Below are positions 1 to 12,861 of a stretch of DNA of 64,000 bases, in pieces (the stretch's first letter is position 1; each line of letters begins with the position of its first letter). The stretch comes from Pegoplata infirma (lineage: Eukaryota; Arthropoda; Insecta; Diptera; Anthomyiidae): the NCBI GenBank assembly GCA_963921195.1, contig OY992536.1, positions 183,838,995 through 183,902,994 on the forward strand, given 5' to 3'. The notes under the pieces are model-generated. The model saw nothing but the letters and a program-made list of their open reading frames with translations. It searched no databases and had not been told where the DNA came from. The position numbers and the translations under genes were made by a program.

Positions 1-1048
1 TGGTCACTATGGAAATTTGCTTAAATGTTCCGGGATGAAAGTCATGTTGTAGATAGTATTGGTGATGTTATTTCCAAGCAAATTTACTAAATTATACTGA
101 TAAATTTAGAAATAAAAAAATAATAGAAAGTTCTTAATTTCTATGTTACATATTCGAATGAAACTGGTTACTATGGAAATGTGGACAGGTGTTCCGGGGT
201 GAAAGTGGTAACCTTAATAGCCCATAGTGTGCTCTTTCCAAATATGGACAGGAAATTTTGTTGATCAATTTAGAAATAAGAGGTATTTGAATAATTTTAC
301 AAAAGTTAAAAATTTTCTAATCTATGTTAAAAATTTGGATGAAACTGGTGGTCACTATGCCCACCAGGAGAAGAATTCCGAAATGAAAGCCATGTGATAG
401 GTTAAACGATGGTCGTTGTGTTGAAAGTTTTGTAGTCAATTTTGAAATTAAAGTAATTTTATCCTAAAATCAGGAAATTTTAAATTAAATTTTCCTATAA
501 AACTTGTGGTCACTACGGCAATTGGCGTAACTGTTCCGGGATGAGCGTCATATTATAGATAGTATTGGTGATGTTCTTTCCAACTATAGCCATCAAATTC
601 TCCTGATCAATTTAGAAGTGAAAAAAAAAATATTAATATAAAGTTTTTAATTTCTATGCTAAATATTTGAAGGAAACTGGTCACTACGGAAATATGGACA
701 GGTGTTCCGGGACGAGAGTGGTACTATAAATAGCTCTTAGTGTGCTATATCCAAATATAACCATGACAATTTTCTGATCAATTTAGAAATTAGAGGTATT
801 TAAAGAATTAAACATAAGTTTTAACAAAAAGTTTAACATTCTAGTTAACAGAACTTAATGCTGAAATGTTAAATAAGTTAAAATAATAATGTTAGACAAT
901 TGGCGGGAGATTACAATTTTTTTGGCGGAAAAATAACATTCTGTTAAGAATACATCTTTACACTGAAAAGTATGAAGTTTAGAAATATAAAAAAATTACA
1001 TTAGGTCGGATCGATTTTAGTTTTTTTTTTTAAACGGGAAGATCGGAA
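1..1048 (-). repeat. Left arm of a near-identical 1.05-kb inverted repeat, made of satellite monomers
   Basis: This segment is the reverse complement of 3727-4774. Reading inwards from base 1 matches reading backwards from 4774 with only rare differences, such as one base near 313 and the length of the A/T run near 1021-1031. It contains the same monomers as the 3.9-10 kb array but in opposite orientation. The arm begins exactly at the window edge, so it may extend further left. It is non-coding and probably lies in the first intron or 5-prime flank of the RalGAP-alpha gene. Confidence 0.9.
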
Positions 1049-3726
1049 GCGATGTAAATCAAAAATTGCTTAATTTTACTGCATTTGGTCATACCATACA
1101 GCCAAGGAAAAGAAAGTTTTCCCGGCGCTTAACGAAATTTGCCAAAACTCATGTTTGTGTCACCCTAATGACCATATGGAATAGAATTCCGAAATTAAGG
1201 GCATATGCTAGATTAAAAAGTAGACTCTAGTCCATAGATGGGAATTTTTCATTACCATTGAAATTTCATTACCATTGGTTGATATCAATGATAATGAAAA
1301 AAAATTCATTACCATTTAATGGTAATTACATTTTTTCAATTGGAAAAAAACATTATCAAAATCAATTTTAAATGTTGTGTATTACAAAAACAAATATCAT
1401 GTGTTTGGCTTATTCTACATAAAAATTTTAAATAAAAAATAACAAAGAACATATATTTGCAAGTTTTTTCAAAAACCTAAAGTAATGGAAAAATTTGGAA
1501 ACCTAATTCAGAAGCAGCATTGAAAGTTTAATCGAAACCGTGTGGTCAGATCCCAGACGCATACCAAAAATTTCAAGTAAAAAACTTCTAAAAAGTAAAA
1601 CACAATTTTTGTGAACTTCGACCTCAATTTTCTCAAAAATTTAAAAACCAGATCTTGAACTACGGTATTTTATATCGAAACTTACTATCTTCATAGATTT
1701 TTTTCCGAAAATAAAAGAAAAACCACCAGTTAAACCTGATCAGAAATGAAGAAATGTTTACCAAGAAAGAATTTAAAGTCCAATTTGGAGGAATTATAGT
1801 TTTTTTTTTCAAAATTATGTACCAATGTTTCGTATTGATCGATCGGTTTCGGCCTCGGTTTCGGCAAAATTTTGGCCGAATATTAGCCGAAACCGAAACT
1901 TTTTGGTATTTTAAAAAATATATAAAAAAAGTCGCTAATTTTTAATTTCGTGTTCTAATTTACTTGTTTCAGTTTACTTGAACAAAAAGAAGCAAGGTTG
2001 TCCAATAACTGTAATACTGTTATTGTTGAAATATTTTTTTTTCTCCTAATCTACATATGAAATTTAGAATTTTTTTTACAGTTTTTTAAAAAACATTTTT
2101 TTTTATAAATGCAACAATTCCTATCATTCAAAAACATAAAGCCCCGTATATTTATTTTTAAAAAATTTTTAATGATTTTATTCATGCCATTTTTAAGTTT
2201 CGGTTTCGGCCGAATATCTCTTTTTGGCCCAATATTCGGTTCGGTTTCGGTTTGGCCTCGAAAAACTGGTTTCGGACGGACTCTAGAAATTTTATTCGAT
2301 CGCGAATCTAGATCCGTTATTCGGATGCAGACTTGGAATCAGCATTAAAAAGTGAATCGAAAAAAGTGGTCATATCTCAGACGCATCTGAAAATTTCACA
2401 AACAAAGCTCTTTAAAATGCACAAGAATACGTTTTTGTGAACTTTGCCTTTAATTTTCTCAAAAACGTACTAGAAAAATTTGTAACCAAAATTCGAAATC
2501 AGCATCGAAAAGTTAATAGAAAACGAACTGTCAGATCCTAGACTGAGCCAAAACACTTCACAAATAAGTGTTGGGCATCCAGAGAAATTAACAACTGCAC
2601 AGTGATTACGGAGGGACCTTAAGTGATTGAAAAAATATTTTTCTTTTATAAAAGTATTTGTATATTTTTATAACACAACAATTAAAAAAATGTGTTTAAA
2701 ATTTACCAAAATCTAAGGTTTTAACAAATTTGTTAGCGACCCCCTGGGGGGTCGCGACCCACCGTTTGAGAACCATTGCTCTTGTCACAGTGTTGATCCT
2801 TAAAACTTTAAATTTTTATGCAATTTTTCCTATAAAACTTGTGGGCACAATGGCAATATTAAGCAAATGTTCAGTGATAAAAGTCATGTTAATGATAGCA
2901 ATGATGTCGTTCTTACTAAAATTTCCTGACCAATTAAGAAATAAAAAAGTTTTCCTTCAAAGTTTAAAAAAAAATTTAAATTTTGGAACCGAAAAATCGG
3001 AAAATCGAGTTTAAAGTTTACAACTGAAACTGGTTTCCATTGAAAAAGCCCGGTACATTGAAAATGTAATAATGGCGTGTTCTCTTCTCAAACGGTGGGT
3101 ATAAAAGATATTAATACGAATTTTTGACACAATATAAAGCATGATATAACAAAGAATTCTGCATCATTAACTCAAAGATAGCGTTTTTTGAGTTATGCAC
3201 CCAGATAAATTTTACAGTAACTATTTAGGTTCATTCACAAAGTTTTTAGGTAAAGTTGTTTTTAATGTTTTATCATTTAATTTCCAATGAAACTTAAATA
3301 TAAGCTGACTTAAACAGTTGTTAAAAAAATAAACTACAAAATTTACGGAAAATATTTTTATCAGTTAAATTATTTGTGACTGATTATACCACATAATTTA
3401 CGGTTTTTGTAGTTTGTTATTCAAATAATTTTATTTTTACTTCACAAAATAAAAAAATGTAAGCAGTTAAAATAACTGAAATATCATTTGTTTTAATGGA
3501 ATGTCTGGTCATTTATTAACGTTTAAAAATAAGTGAAAATGTTTGTTGTTTTAAATGAAATATAAGTAGCCCGTTTTTTAATAGGAAAAAAAAAAACGTT
3601 TTTTCAGTTGAATTTACTTACAAAATTGTTAACGTCCGATTTCCATATCAAAAGCGGTTACTGAGTTTAAACCCAACTAAGACGATTTTTTTTGTAAATT
3701 ATTTTCACATCCATTCTCAACATTTG
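1049..3726. other. Spacer between the inverted arms: short decayed repeats, no gene
   Basis: No convincing coding exon is present. Readable pieces are: a degenerate satellite monomer (about 1140-1215); a cluster of ATTACC/GGTAAT words that starts like a transposon end (1235-1340); two patches of CGGTTTCGGCC words at 1845-1900 and 2200-2275; imperfect direct repeats sharing AATCAGCATTGAAAAGT-like text at about 1505, 2330 and 2490; and a hAT-like end (GTTTGAGAACCATTG) at 2764-2785. The rest to 3726 is AT-rich and unrecognised. Confidence 0.6.
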
Positions 3727-4774
3727 CGATCTTCCCGTTAAAAAAAAAAAAAAAACTAAAATCGATCCGACCTAATGTAATTTTTTTATATTTCTAAACT
3801 TCATACTTTTCAGTGTAAAGATGTATTCTTAACAGAATGTTATTTTTCCGCCAAAAAAATTGTAATCTCCCGCCAATTGTCTAACATTATTATTTTAACT
3901 TATTTAACATTTCAGCATTAAGTTCTGTTAACTAGAATGTTAAACTTTTTGTTAAAACTTATGTTTAATTCTTTAAATACCTCTAATTTCTAAATTGATC
4001 AGAAAATTGTCATGGTTATATTTGGATATAGCACACTAAGAGCTATTTATAGTACCACTCTCGTCCCGGAACACCTGTCCATATTTCCGTAGTGACCAGT
4101 TTCCTTCAAATATTTAGCATAGAAATTAAAAACTTTATATTAATATTTTTTTTTTCACTTCTAAATTGATCAGGAGAATTTGATGGCTATAGTTGGAAAG
4201 AACATCACCAATACTATCTATAATATGACGCTCATCCCGGAACAGTTACGCCAATTGCCGTAGTGACCACAAGTTTTATAGGAAAATTTAATTTAAAATT
4301 TCCTGATTTTAGGATAAAATTACTTTAATTTCAAAATTGACTACAAAACTTTCAACACAACGACCATCGTTTAACCTATCACATGGCTTTCATTTCGGAA
4401 TTCTTCTCCTGGTGGGCATAGTGACCACCAGTTTCATCCAAATTTTTAACATAGATTAGAAAATTTTGAACTTTTGTAAAATTATTCAAATACCTCTTAT
4501 TTCTAAATTGATCAACAAAATTTCCTGTCCATATTTGGAAAGAGCACACTATGGGCTATTAAGGTTACCACTTTCACCCCGGAACACCTGTCCACATTTC
4601 CATAGTAACCAGTTTCATTCGAATATGTAACATAGAAATTAAGAACTTTCTATTATTTTTTTATTTCTAAATTTATCAGTATAATTTAGTAAATTTGCTT
4701 GGAAATAACATCACCAATACTATCTACAACATGACTTTCATCCCGGAACATTTAAGCAAATTTCCATAGTGACC
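3727..4774 (+). repeat. Right arm of the 1.05-kb inverted repeat
   Basis: Reverse complement of 1-1048. The match starts at GCGATCTTCCCGTT next to an A-run and continues to TAGTGACCA at 4774. The sequence then runs on without a break as the satellite array to about 9985, so this arm is the edge of that array. Confidence 0.9.
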
Positions 4775-6269
4775 ACATGTTTCATCAGAAACTTTGGTTT
4801 TAAATTATCTGTTTTTAGGATCAAATACAAATGCAATTTTAAAATTGACTAGATACTTCGTACTGGTACTACTAGAAAGTATGGTAATTGCATATTTTAT
4901 CATGTGACTTTCATTTAGGAATTCCGATCCATATATCTATAGTGACCACCAGATTCGTAAAAGTATTTAAAACCAAAAAAATAAACAAACATTACATTTA
5001 AACAATTCTGCAAATTGTATAACATTATTTTTATTTGCTTAACATTTCATACTGTACACTGGAATGTTAAATTTTTTTGTGAAACTTATGTTTATTTTTT
5101 TAAATACCTCTAATTTTTAAATTGACCAGAAGAATTTCGTGGTTATATTTGGAAAGAGCACACTAAGGGCTATTTATGGTACCACTGTCATCTCGGAACA
5201 CCTGTCCATATTTCCATAGTAACCAGTTTCTTTAAAAAAAATTAACATAGAAATGGAAAACTTAAGATTATTATTTTTTTTATTTCTAAATTGATCAGGA
5301 AAGTTTGATGGCTATAGTTGGAAAGAACATCATCAATACTATCTATAACATGACATTCATCCCGGAACAGTTGCCCCAATTGCCATAGTGACCACCAGTT
5401 TCATCCAAATTTTTAACATAGATTGAAATTTTTTACTTTAGTAAAATTATTTAAATACCTCTCATTTCTAAATTGATTAAAACAATACCATGTTATATTT
5501 GGAAAGAGCACACTAGGGGCTATTTATGGTACCACTCTCATCCCAGAACACCTGTTCATATTTCCATTGCAACCAGTTTCATTGGAAAATTTAACATTGA
5601 ACATTTTTTATTTCTAAATTGATCAGGAAAATTTCGTATCTTTGATTGGAAAGAACATCATCAATACTATCTATAACACGACTTTCATCCCGGAACATTT
5701 TCCCAAAAGTGACCAAGTGACCAAAAATTTCATCGGAAAATTTACCAACAAATTTCAAGTATTTAAAACAGAAAAAGATAACATTACATAAAAAAAACTC
5801 CCGCCAATTTTCTAACATTATTTTTATTTTTAACAGTTTAGCATTAAGTGCTGTTAACTGAAATGTTAATTTTTCTTTAATAAAATTGTTGAAACTTAAG
5901 TTTATTTTTTTAAATACCTCTAATTTCTAAATTGATCAGAAAAATTTAATGGTTATATTTGGAAAGAGCACACTAAGGGCTATTTATGGTACCACTCTTA
6001 TCTCGGAACACCTGTCCATATTTCCATAGTAACCAGTTTCTTTAAAAAAATTTAACGTAGAAATTTAAAACTTAAGATTATTATTTTTTTATTTCTAAAT
6101 TGATTAGGAAAGTTTGATGACTATAGTTGGAAAGAACATCATCAATACTATCTATAACATGACATTCATCCCGGAACAGTTGCCCCAATTGTCATAGTGA
6201 CCACCAGTTTCATCCAAATTTTTAACATAGATTTCAAATTTGTACTATAATAAAATTATTTAAATACCT

Positions 6270-7378
6270 GGGTAATTCCAAAAATTTTCGCCCCACTGTT
6301 CGGAAACATGCCATTGGACGCCACTGAAAATTTGGCTCATAGATATCCACGTTTATATGAGATATGTTGCATTTTTGGATTTTCAAAATTTGCTGTAGTT
6401 TTCAAATTATCGCGGGTCAAAGTTCGACTTTTTTAACAAAAGTCGGAAAAATACATGACGTTTAACGTGCTCTAACTTTTTAACTAGTAATCCGATTATC
6501 ACAAGTAATGGCTCATATGAAAGCTTAATTTCTCTTCTTTTAGGAAATATTTTTAAAAGAATACGGTTTTTTTCAGAAGTGTTGCAAAAATTCAAAAACA
6601 TTTTATTTTTGCGAATATTTAAAAAAACACATCTTCGATTTTTTTAAAAAAAAGTTTGGTGATAAACAATACTGTTTTGTACAACATATCCAAAATTCAG
6701 AGTGGGATCCCAATGGAATCAAAAAATATTCTGGTTTTAGTACGAAGTTCTTAAATTTTACCTTAGAAAATTAAAATTTTATGTTTCTTCAATATAAAAA
6801 TTTAAATTTTCAAAGAAAATTATACTATTAAAATTTTGAAAAACATTCAAAACATTAGAAATTTAAATTTTCTAAGGGAAAAATATGAGAAGCTCGTACT
6901 TAAAACAGAATAGTTTTTGATCCCATGGAGATCCCACTCTGAATTTTGAATATGTTATACAAAACATTGTTATTTTTCACCAGAATTTAAAAAAAAAAAA
7001 TCGAAGATGTGTTTTTTTAAATATTCGAAAAGAAAAAATGTTTTTGCATTTTGCATCATTTCTGTAAAAAAAAACTGTGTTATTTTAAAAATATTTTCTA
7101 AAAGAAGAACCCCAGCTTTCACATGAGCCTAAATTTGTGCAAATCGGGTCATTGGTTAAGAAGTTACAGCTCTTTAAACGTGATGTATTATTCTTACTTT
7201 TGCTTAAAAAGTCAATCTTTGACCCGCCATAATTCGTTAAATACACCAAATGTAAAAAAACGATATATGGTACATATATCATATTTATGAGGGCTATCTA
7301 TGTGCCAAGGCTCAAATTAATCTGAGACACCATTTCCAAAAATGATTAAAATTTGAGCTAAATTTTCTGGAATGGCCC
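6270..7378. mobile_element. Foldback element inserted in the satellite, 4-bp duplication ACCT
   Basis: The ends are GGGTAATTCCA and the complement of TGGAATGGCCC. The satellite context AAATACCTCTAATT is split so that ACCT occurs on both sides (6266-6269 and 7379-7382). The two halves are diverged inverted copies: the GCGGGTCAAAGTTCGAC part at 6412 matches the TTGACCCGCC part at 7217. No transposase is visible, so this is a nonautonomous element of uncertain superfamily. Short frames inside it are by-products of the palindrome. Confidence 0.7.
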
Positions 7379-9119
7379 ACCTCTAATTTCTAAATTGATT
7401 AAAAAAATGCCATGGTTATATTTGGAAAGAGCACACTAGGGGCTATTTATGGTACCACTCTCATCCCAGAACACCTGTTCATATTTACATTGCAACCACT
7501 TTCATTGGAAAATTTAACATTGAACATTTTTTATTTCTAAATTTATCAGGAAAATTTCTTTGATTGGAAAGAACATCATCTATAACATGACGTTCAATCC
7601 GGAACATTTTCCCAAAAGTGACCAAGTGACCAAAAATTTCATCGGAAAATTAACCAAAAAATTTCAAGCACTTAAATCAGAAAAAGATAACATTACATAA
7701 AAATAAAAACTCCCGCCAATTTTCTAACATTATTTTTATTTTTAACAGTTTAGCATTAAGTGCTGTTAACTGAAATGTTAATTTTTCTTTAATAAAATTG
7801 TTGAAACTTAAGTTTATTTTTTTAAATACCTCTAATTTCTAAATTGATCAGAAAAATTTAATGGCTATATTTGGAAAGAGCACACTAAGGGCTATATATG
7901 GTACCACTCACGTCCCGGAACACCTGTCGATATTTCCATAGTAACGAGTTTCTTTAAAAAATTTAATATATAAATTGAAAACTCAAGATTAATTATTTTT
8001 TTTATTTCTAAATTGATCAGGACAATTTGATGGATATAGTTGGAAAGAACATCATCAATATTATCTACAATATGACGTTCATCTCGGAACAGTTACGTCA
8101 ATTGACATAGTGATCACAGGTTTCATAGGAGAATTTGATTAAACATTTGCTGATTTTAGGGTCAAATACCTTCAATTTCAAAATTGACAACAAAACTCCC
8201 AAAAAAACGATTAGAGGGTATATCCATTTTTTAATCTATCACCTGACTGTCATTTTGGAATTCTGCTCCTTGTGGGCATAGTGACCACCAGTTCATCCAA
8301 ATTTTTAACATAGACTTGAAATTTTTTTACTTTTGTAAAATTATTTAAATACCTCTTATTTCTCAATTGATTAAAAAATTTTAATGGTTATATTTGGGAA
8401 GAGCACACTAAGGGCTATTAAGAGTACCACTCTCATCCCGGAACACCTGTCCTTATTCCCACAGTAACCAGTTTCATTCGAAAATTCGACATAGATATTG
8501 AAAACTTTAAATTATTTTTTTTATTTCTAAATTGATCAGGATAATTTGGTAACTTTGGTTGGAAAGAACATCATTAATACTATATATAACATGACTTTTA
8601 TACCGGAACAGTTGCGCCAATTGCCATAGTGACCACAAGTTTCTTCGGAAAATTTGGTTAAGAATTTCTTGTTTTTGGGATCAAATACCCCCGATTTCAA
8701 AATTGACAACACTCTAGAGAGTATTTAAATTGCATAATACATCACATGACTCTCATTTTTGGATTCTACTCCTTGTGGCCAAAGTGACTACCAGTTTAAA
8801 AAAATTTGCTCTAATTGCCATAGTGACCACGAGTTACATCGGAAAATTTGATCTAAAACTTATGTTTTCTGGAGCAAATGTCTTCAATTTCAAATTTGAT
8901 TACAAAACTTTCAACGCTATGACTAGAGTTTATGTCCATTGGATAATCTATCACATAACTTTCATTTCGGAAATCCGGTCAATAGTGACCATCAGTTTTA
9001 TTCAACATAAATTTGACAATTTTTAATTCCATGTTTCTCCAACCTTTTAGTTAAATATAAAAAAAAAGTAAAAAATTAACTTTATATTTTGCCCGCCATT
9101 TGCAGAATACTCCCTCCAG

Positions 9120-9137
9120 CCCCCCCCCCCCCCCCCC
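9120..9137. repeat. Poly(C) run of 18
   Basis: Eighteen uninterrupted C residues, followed by GT and five more C, in very AT-rich surroundings inside a decayed part of the satellite. The length is unusual for this window and could be a sequencing or assembly uncertainty. Confidence 0.9.
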
Positions 9138-9985
9138 GTCCCCCAACCTCTTTTGTTGTTTTTATTTTCTATAAAAAAAATCAGTTAGTTTACTTTATTA
9201 AAGTTGGTTGTTTTTTTTTTTCGTAAATTTAACATATCGGTTTTTTAAAACTTAGGGTAATTTTTTTTTATTCATAAATTTTGTTTTTTTCTGAACATTT
9301 GCAGAATTATAAAAATACCTCAAGTTTCTAAATTGATCACAAAATTTTTTTGGATATCATTGGAAAGAGTATACTTAGGGCTATTTATGGTACCACTTTC
9401 ATCCCGGAACACCTGTCCATATTTCCATAGTGACCATTAGTTTCATCCAAAAACTTAACATAGAAATTCAAAACTTCAGAGCAATTTTTTTTTTATTTCT
9501 AAATTGATCAGGAAAATTTGGAAGCTATGGTTAGAAAGAACATCATTAATACTATCTATGACATGACTTTCATCCGGGAACATTTGTCCAAATTGCCATA
9601 GTGACCACAAGTTTTTTGGAAAAATTTGGCCTGAAATTTTCAGTTTTTAGGATAAAATACCTCCAATTTAAAAACTGACTAGAAAACTCATACCTATATG
9701 ACTAGAGAGTATGTCCATAACATAATCTAACACATGACTTTCATTTCGGAATTCCAGTCCATGTGTCCATAGTGACCAGCAGATTCATCCAAAAATTTAA
9801 CATAGAATTTGGAATTTTAAAGTCAGTATAACTCCAACTTCTAAATTGACCAGGCAAATTTTATAACCAGATGTAGAAAGTACATGACCCATACTACCAT
9901 CAATATATGTGCCAGGTCGGAACACGTTCCATTGCTCCCGTAGTGACCACTGGATTTGTCCACTTTTTGCACGAAAAATTACTAG

Positions 9986-10741
9986 AGTTAAGTGTCGAAT
10001 TTAAAGTACTAAAAAATTGAATTTTTATATTCAACTATTTTAGAATCAAAGATTGCAGTCTTACCGACTCATGGCCTGCCCGCCATAAATAGGGCCGCCC
10101 CCGTTCCCATTTATTCGATACTCTTTCAAAACTCCCTTTTTAAAAAAAATAACATTGCACTGTTAAAACACTGTTAAACACTCTGTAATGTAAAATGGTT
10201 TGTGTCTTTGGTGCTAAAATTCAAATTTATCTTAACGCACATGAATATTTTGGCCCAAGGACGAAAATCGGTCCATGTTAAGACCTAGCCCCCATACAAA
10301 CGACCCCTTTGGATTCGGCTTCAATGACTCTAATCACCTTATTATAATAGATGTCGCTTTGAAATTCAGCAGGTAATCAAGTTTTGTATGCACAAATCAC
10401 CATTCCAAACTTCAAAGGAATCGGGTCAGTCCTTCTGGTAGTCCCCATACAAACCACCTTCCCGATATTCACATAATTCCCTCAAAATTCATAAAAATGA
10501 AAATATTTGATAAAAATTTTATTTTTAGGTGTAAAACGTGTACTTTAGTAACCTAATCAAATCGGAATATAATTGCACCATTTTTGGACCATACAAAAAT
10601 TTCGACCGATATTCAGTTAAATTGGTCTATTGACAAAAAAAATAAACCAATTCCACAAAAATTTGATCTATGTGTATTTTCCACACTAAATAAAGGTCTA
10701 ACAAAAGACAGATACAATCGGTCCATGTTTGGACTTGGGAC
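9986..10741. repeat. Dispersed repeat, family also present at 47480-47790
   Basis: From about 10200 the text (CCAAGGACGAAAATCGGTCC, AGACCTAGCCCCCATACAAA, then CCCGATATTCACATAA) reappears diverged at 47505-47765. It is non-coding. Its right part is split at 10741 by a hAT-like element and resumes at 11825 (CCCATTTCCCGG to about 11900). Confidence 0.6.
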
Positions 10742-11824
10742 CAGAGTATTCAAAACCGAAAACCGGTTAACCGGTTTTTTAATTTTTAGAAACTAGACCG
10801 GTTTCGAATAGTTTTGAATTTCGAATATTCGAGAAACCGGTTATTTTGTGTCGGTTAACCGGTTGTTATAAAATGTTATAATAAAATGAGTTAAAATATG
10901 TATTGACATTTCCCAGTTTTTTTAGAAACACTAACATAGCGGTAATACCATATTCAGGTAGTAGATATGTTGGCATGTCAATATCAATATATCAAAGAGT
11001 TCCGGATGTCCGTCTCTTCCTTTAATATTGAAATCAATATCTATTTTTTTTTTAAATTTGGCACCTGTGACAAATCATTTTTTGTTAAACCTTTGATTTT
11101 GTTAAAATCGGAAGAGGCTAAATTAGCCCAAATGAATATGTTAGGACAGATGTCTGAATTTATTATTAATTGTGCTTTTTAAACAATTCAATAAAAACAA
11201 ATTTTTAAATAAAATACCTACGGATTTGATCTCTAAATTGTAAAGAATTCAAATTTAGTTGTTTTTCCAATAAAACAAATATTACCGTTGAAATATCGAA
11301 GCAATATTACCTAAAAGTCACATATTATACAAAAATGATATAAAATGTACCATGAAAATATAATATCGTTTTCGCTACCGAAAATCCTGTCATAACGAAA
11401 GTAAAACTGATTTATTTCAGATTTTATGGAAAAACTATCGTTATTCCTTGCAATAACGATATCTTTTCGGTAGGAAATTACGAAATCATTTTCGCTGTCG
11501 AAGTTTCCAGCGAAATTGGGCGACAGTGAAATCACCAAAATTTTGGAATGGTATCAAAATTGTATTAAATGGGATAACGTAAACGGTATCATATAGATGA
11601 TACTATTTTCGCAATCATTTATCGATTTTGTGTTTATTAGGCTATAACTTTTTTTTAAAAATTTAATTAAGTTTAATTTATTTTTAACCTGAAGAATAAA
11701 AACCGAAAAAAACCGCTTTAACCGTTTTTTTTTTGATAAAACCGAAACCGGTTTTTCAAAAATAAGCTTTTTCGAATAAACCGAAAACCGGTTTTTGAAA
11801 ATGGCCGGTTTTTTGAATACACTA
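10742..11824. mobile_element. hAT-like nonautonomous element with AACCGGTT word arrays
   Basis: The left end is CAGAGTATTCAAAACCG. The right end read inward is TAGTGTATTCAAAAAACCGG. An exact 8-bp duplication CTTGGGAC flanks it at 10734-10741 and 11825-11832, which is diagnostic of hAT-type insertion. Both subterminal regions iterate AACCGGTT/AAACCGG words. The middle (about 10870-11690) is AT-rich and lacks a recognisable transposase; open frames there are not supported as genes. Confidence 0.8.
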
Positions 11825-11832
11825 CTTGGGAC

Positions 11833-12145
11833 CCATTTCCCGGAAAACACTGGTGTAGGGTATCAAATGGTCGGTCTTGACCGACTATAACTTTCTTACT
11901 TGTTAAATCTTAATTTAACTAATAAACCATAATTTCTTTGGTCCAGCGTACATTAGGTTGGCCTAGCTTCCATTGAAATATTATTATTGCAAAAAGTATT
12001 GGAATGTTTAGAACAATAATAAACTCATGTAGAAATGAAAGAAAATAAAAATCATGCAATTTTGTATTCTTCAAATAAAAAATAATGGCTAAATAAATGC
12101 TTGTTTTTATATTCAAATGTAAATTTTAGTTTTGTTCAATTATAA
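11833..12145. other. Remainder of the dispersed repeat plus AT-rich sequence, no gene
   Basis: The interrupted repeat continues to about 11900 (GGTCTTGACCGACTATAAC). After that only AT-rich text is seen. Minus-strand frames here are short, AT-biased and unsupported. Confidence 0.5.
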
Positions 12146-12513
12146 GTGACCGGCCAAACAGTTCGGCACGAAATGGGGGATTTGGTTAGAATTCGGTATT
12201 TGTAGGATTTTGGGGAAAAAAATCTGAGGACCCAATTTTTGTAAGGACTATTGAAAACGGTTTTTGTAGGACGATAGATAACAATTTCGAATTCAAATTT
12301 AATTGTGAAGTCCAAATCAAGCAAAAAAAATCACTTTTCGAACTTTTTCGGTCAAACAGCTAAAATGTGTCTTACTTCGGCTTCACACTTAAATTTGACA
12401 ATAAGACTCTCATTCGATCGTAGATCGACCATTATCAAAATTTGTTTAAAATTTTTGTAAACTTTGAGTTCTGACCAAATACCATTTTTAGGCCGAACTG
12501 TTCGGCAGGGCTC
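12146..12513. mobile_element. Short terminal-inverted-repeat element (GGCCAAACAGTTCGGC ends)
   Basis: The left end contains GGCCAAACAGTTCGGC and the right end GCCGAACTGTTCGGC in inverse orientation. TATAA lies on both sides (12141-12145 and 12514-12518) and may be a 5-bp duplication, but the AT-rich context makes this uncertain. No coding capacity is seen. 12519-12861 is AT-rich with a small internal repeat of GCGTAAATTGTTGTA and nothing else recognised. Confidence 0.5.
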
Positions 12514-12861
12514 TATAAAATAAATATTTCATGCACTTTTATTGTTAACAATCAAAATAAACTCTTCTTTATGGTGTAATAACGTAAGGGACGCGATAAC
12601 GTTTTAATAAATAAATTAACACATGTACTGACATAGTCATAGTTATTCTTTGTATTATTACAAAATGTTTAAGTATGGAACAATTGATTAATCAATTATT
12701 GTTAAGAAAATATTCTTTTTTATTATTAGCGTAAATTGTTGTAGAAAATTTTGTTTAGTATTGATAGCGTAAGTTGTTGTATAAAATATTTTTTCTAATA
12801 AATGTGCAGAATTGTTGAGCTTAAACTGAGAACAAAGTGTGATCCTGAAAGAGATCAACTA

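Larger units (their letters stand above)
3960..9985 (+). repeat. Higher-order satellite array with three alternating monomer types of about 170 bp
   Basis: Every 165-185 bp the sequence repeats a frame: TTTCTAAATTGATCAG, then a variable middle, then a CATCCCGGAACA-like block, then CCATAGTGACCA and a GTTTCATC-like block. Type A middles carry GGAAAGAGCACACTAAGGGC and CACCTGTCC (near 4060, 4580, 5200, 5550, 6000, 7460, 7910, 8435, 9400). Type B middles carry GGAAAGAACATCATCAATAC (near 4230, 4740, 5360, 5685, 6165, 7595, 8090, 8610, 9570). Type C middles have AAAATTGACTA and TTTCATTTCGGAATTC (near 4395, 4915, 8255, 8955, 9745). A-B-C runs give a period near 520 bp. Where C is missing the period falls to roughly 350-450 bp. 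The array is interrupted by an element at 6270-7378. Confidence 0.85.

Noticed and set aside
7085..7282. Minus-strand frame in the satellite region as a protein
   Set aside because: It is part of the inverted arm of the 6270-7378 element; the opposite arm carries a diverged, frame-broken copy.
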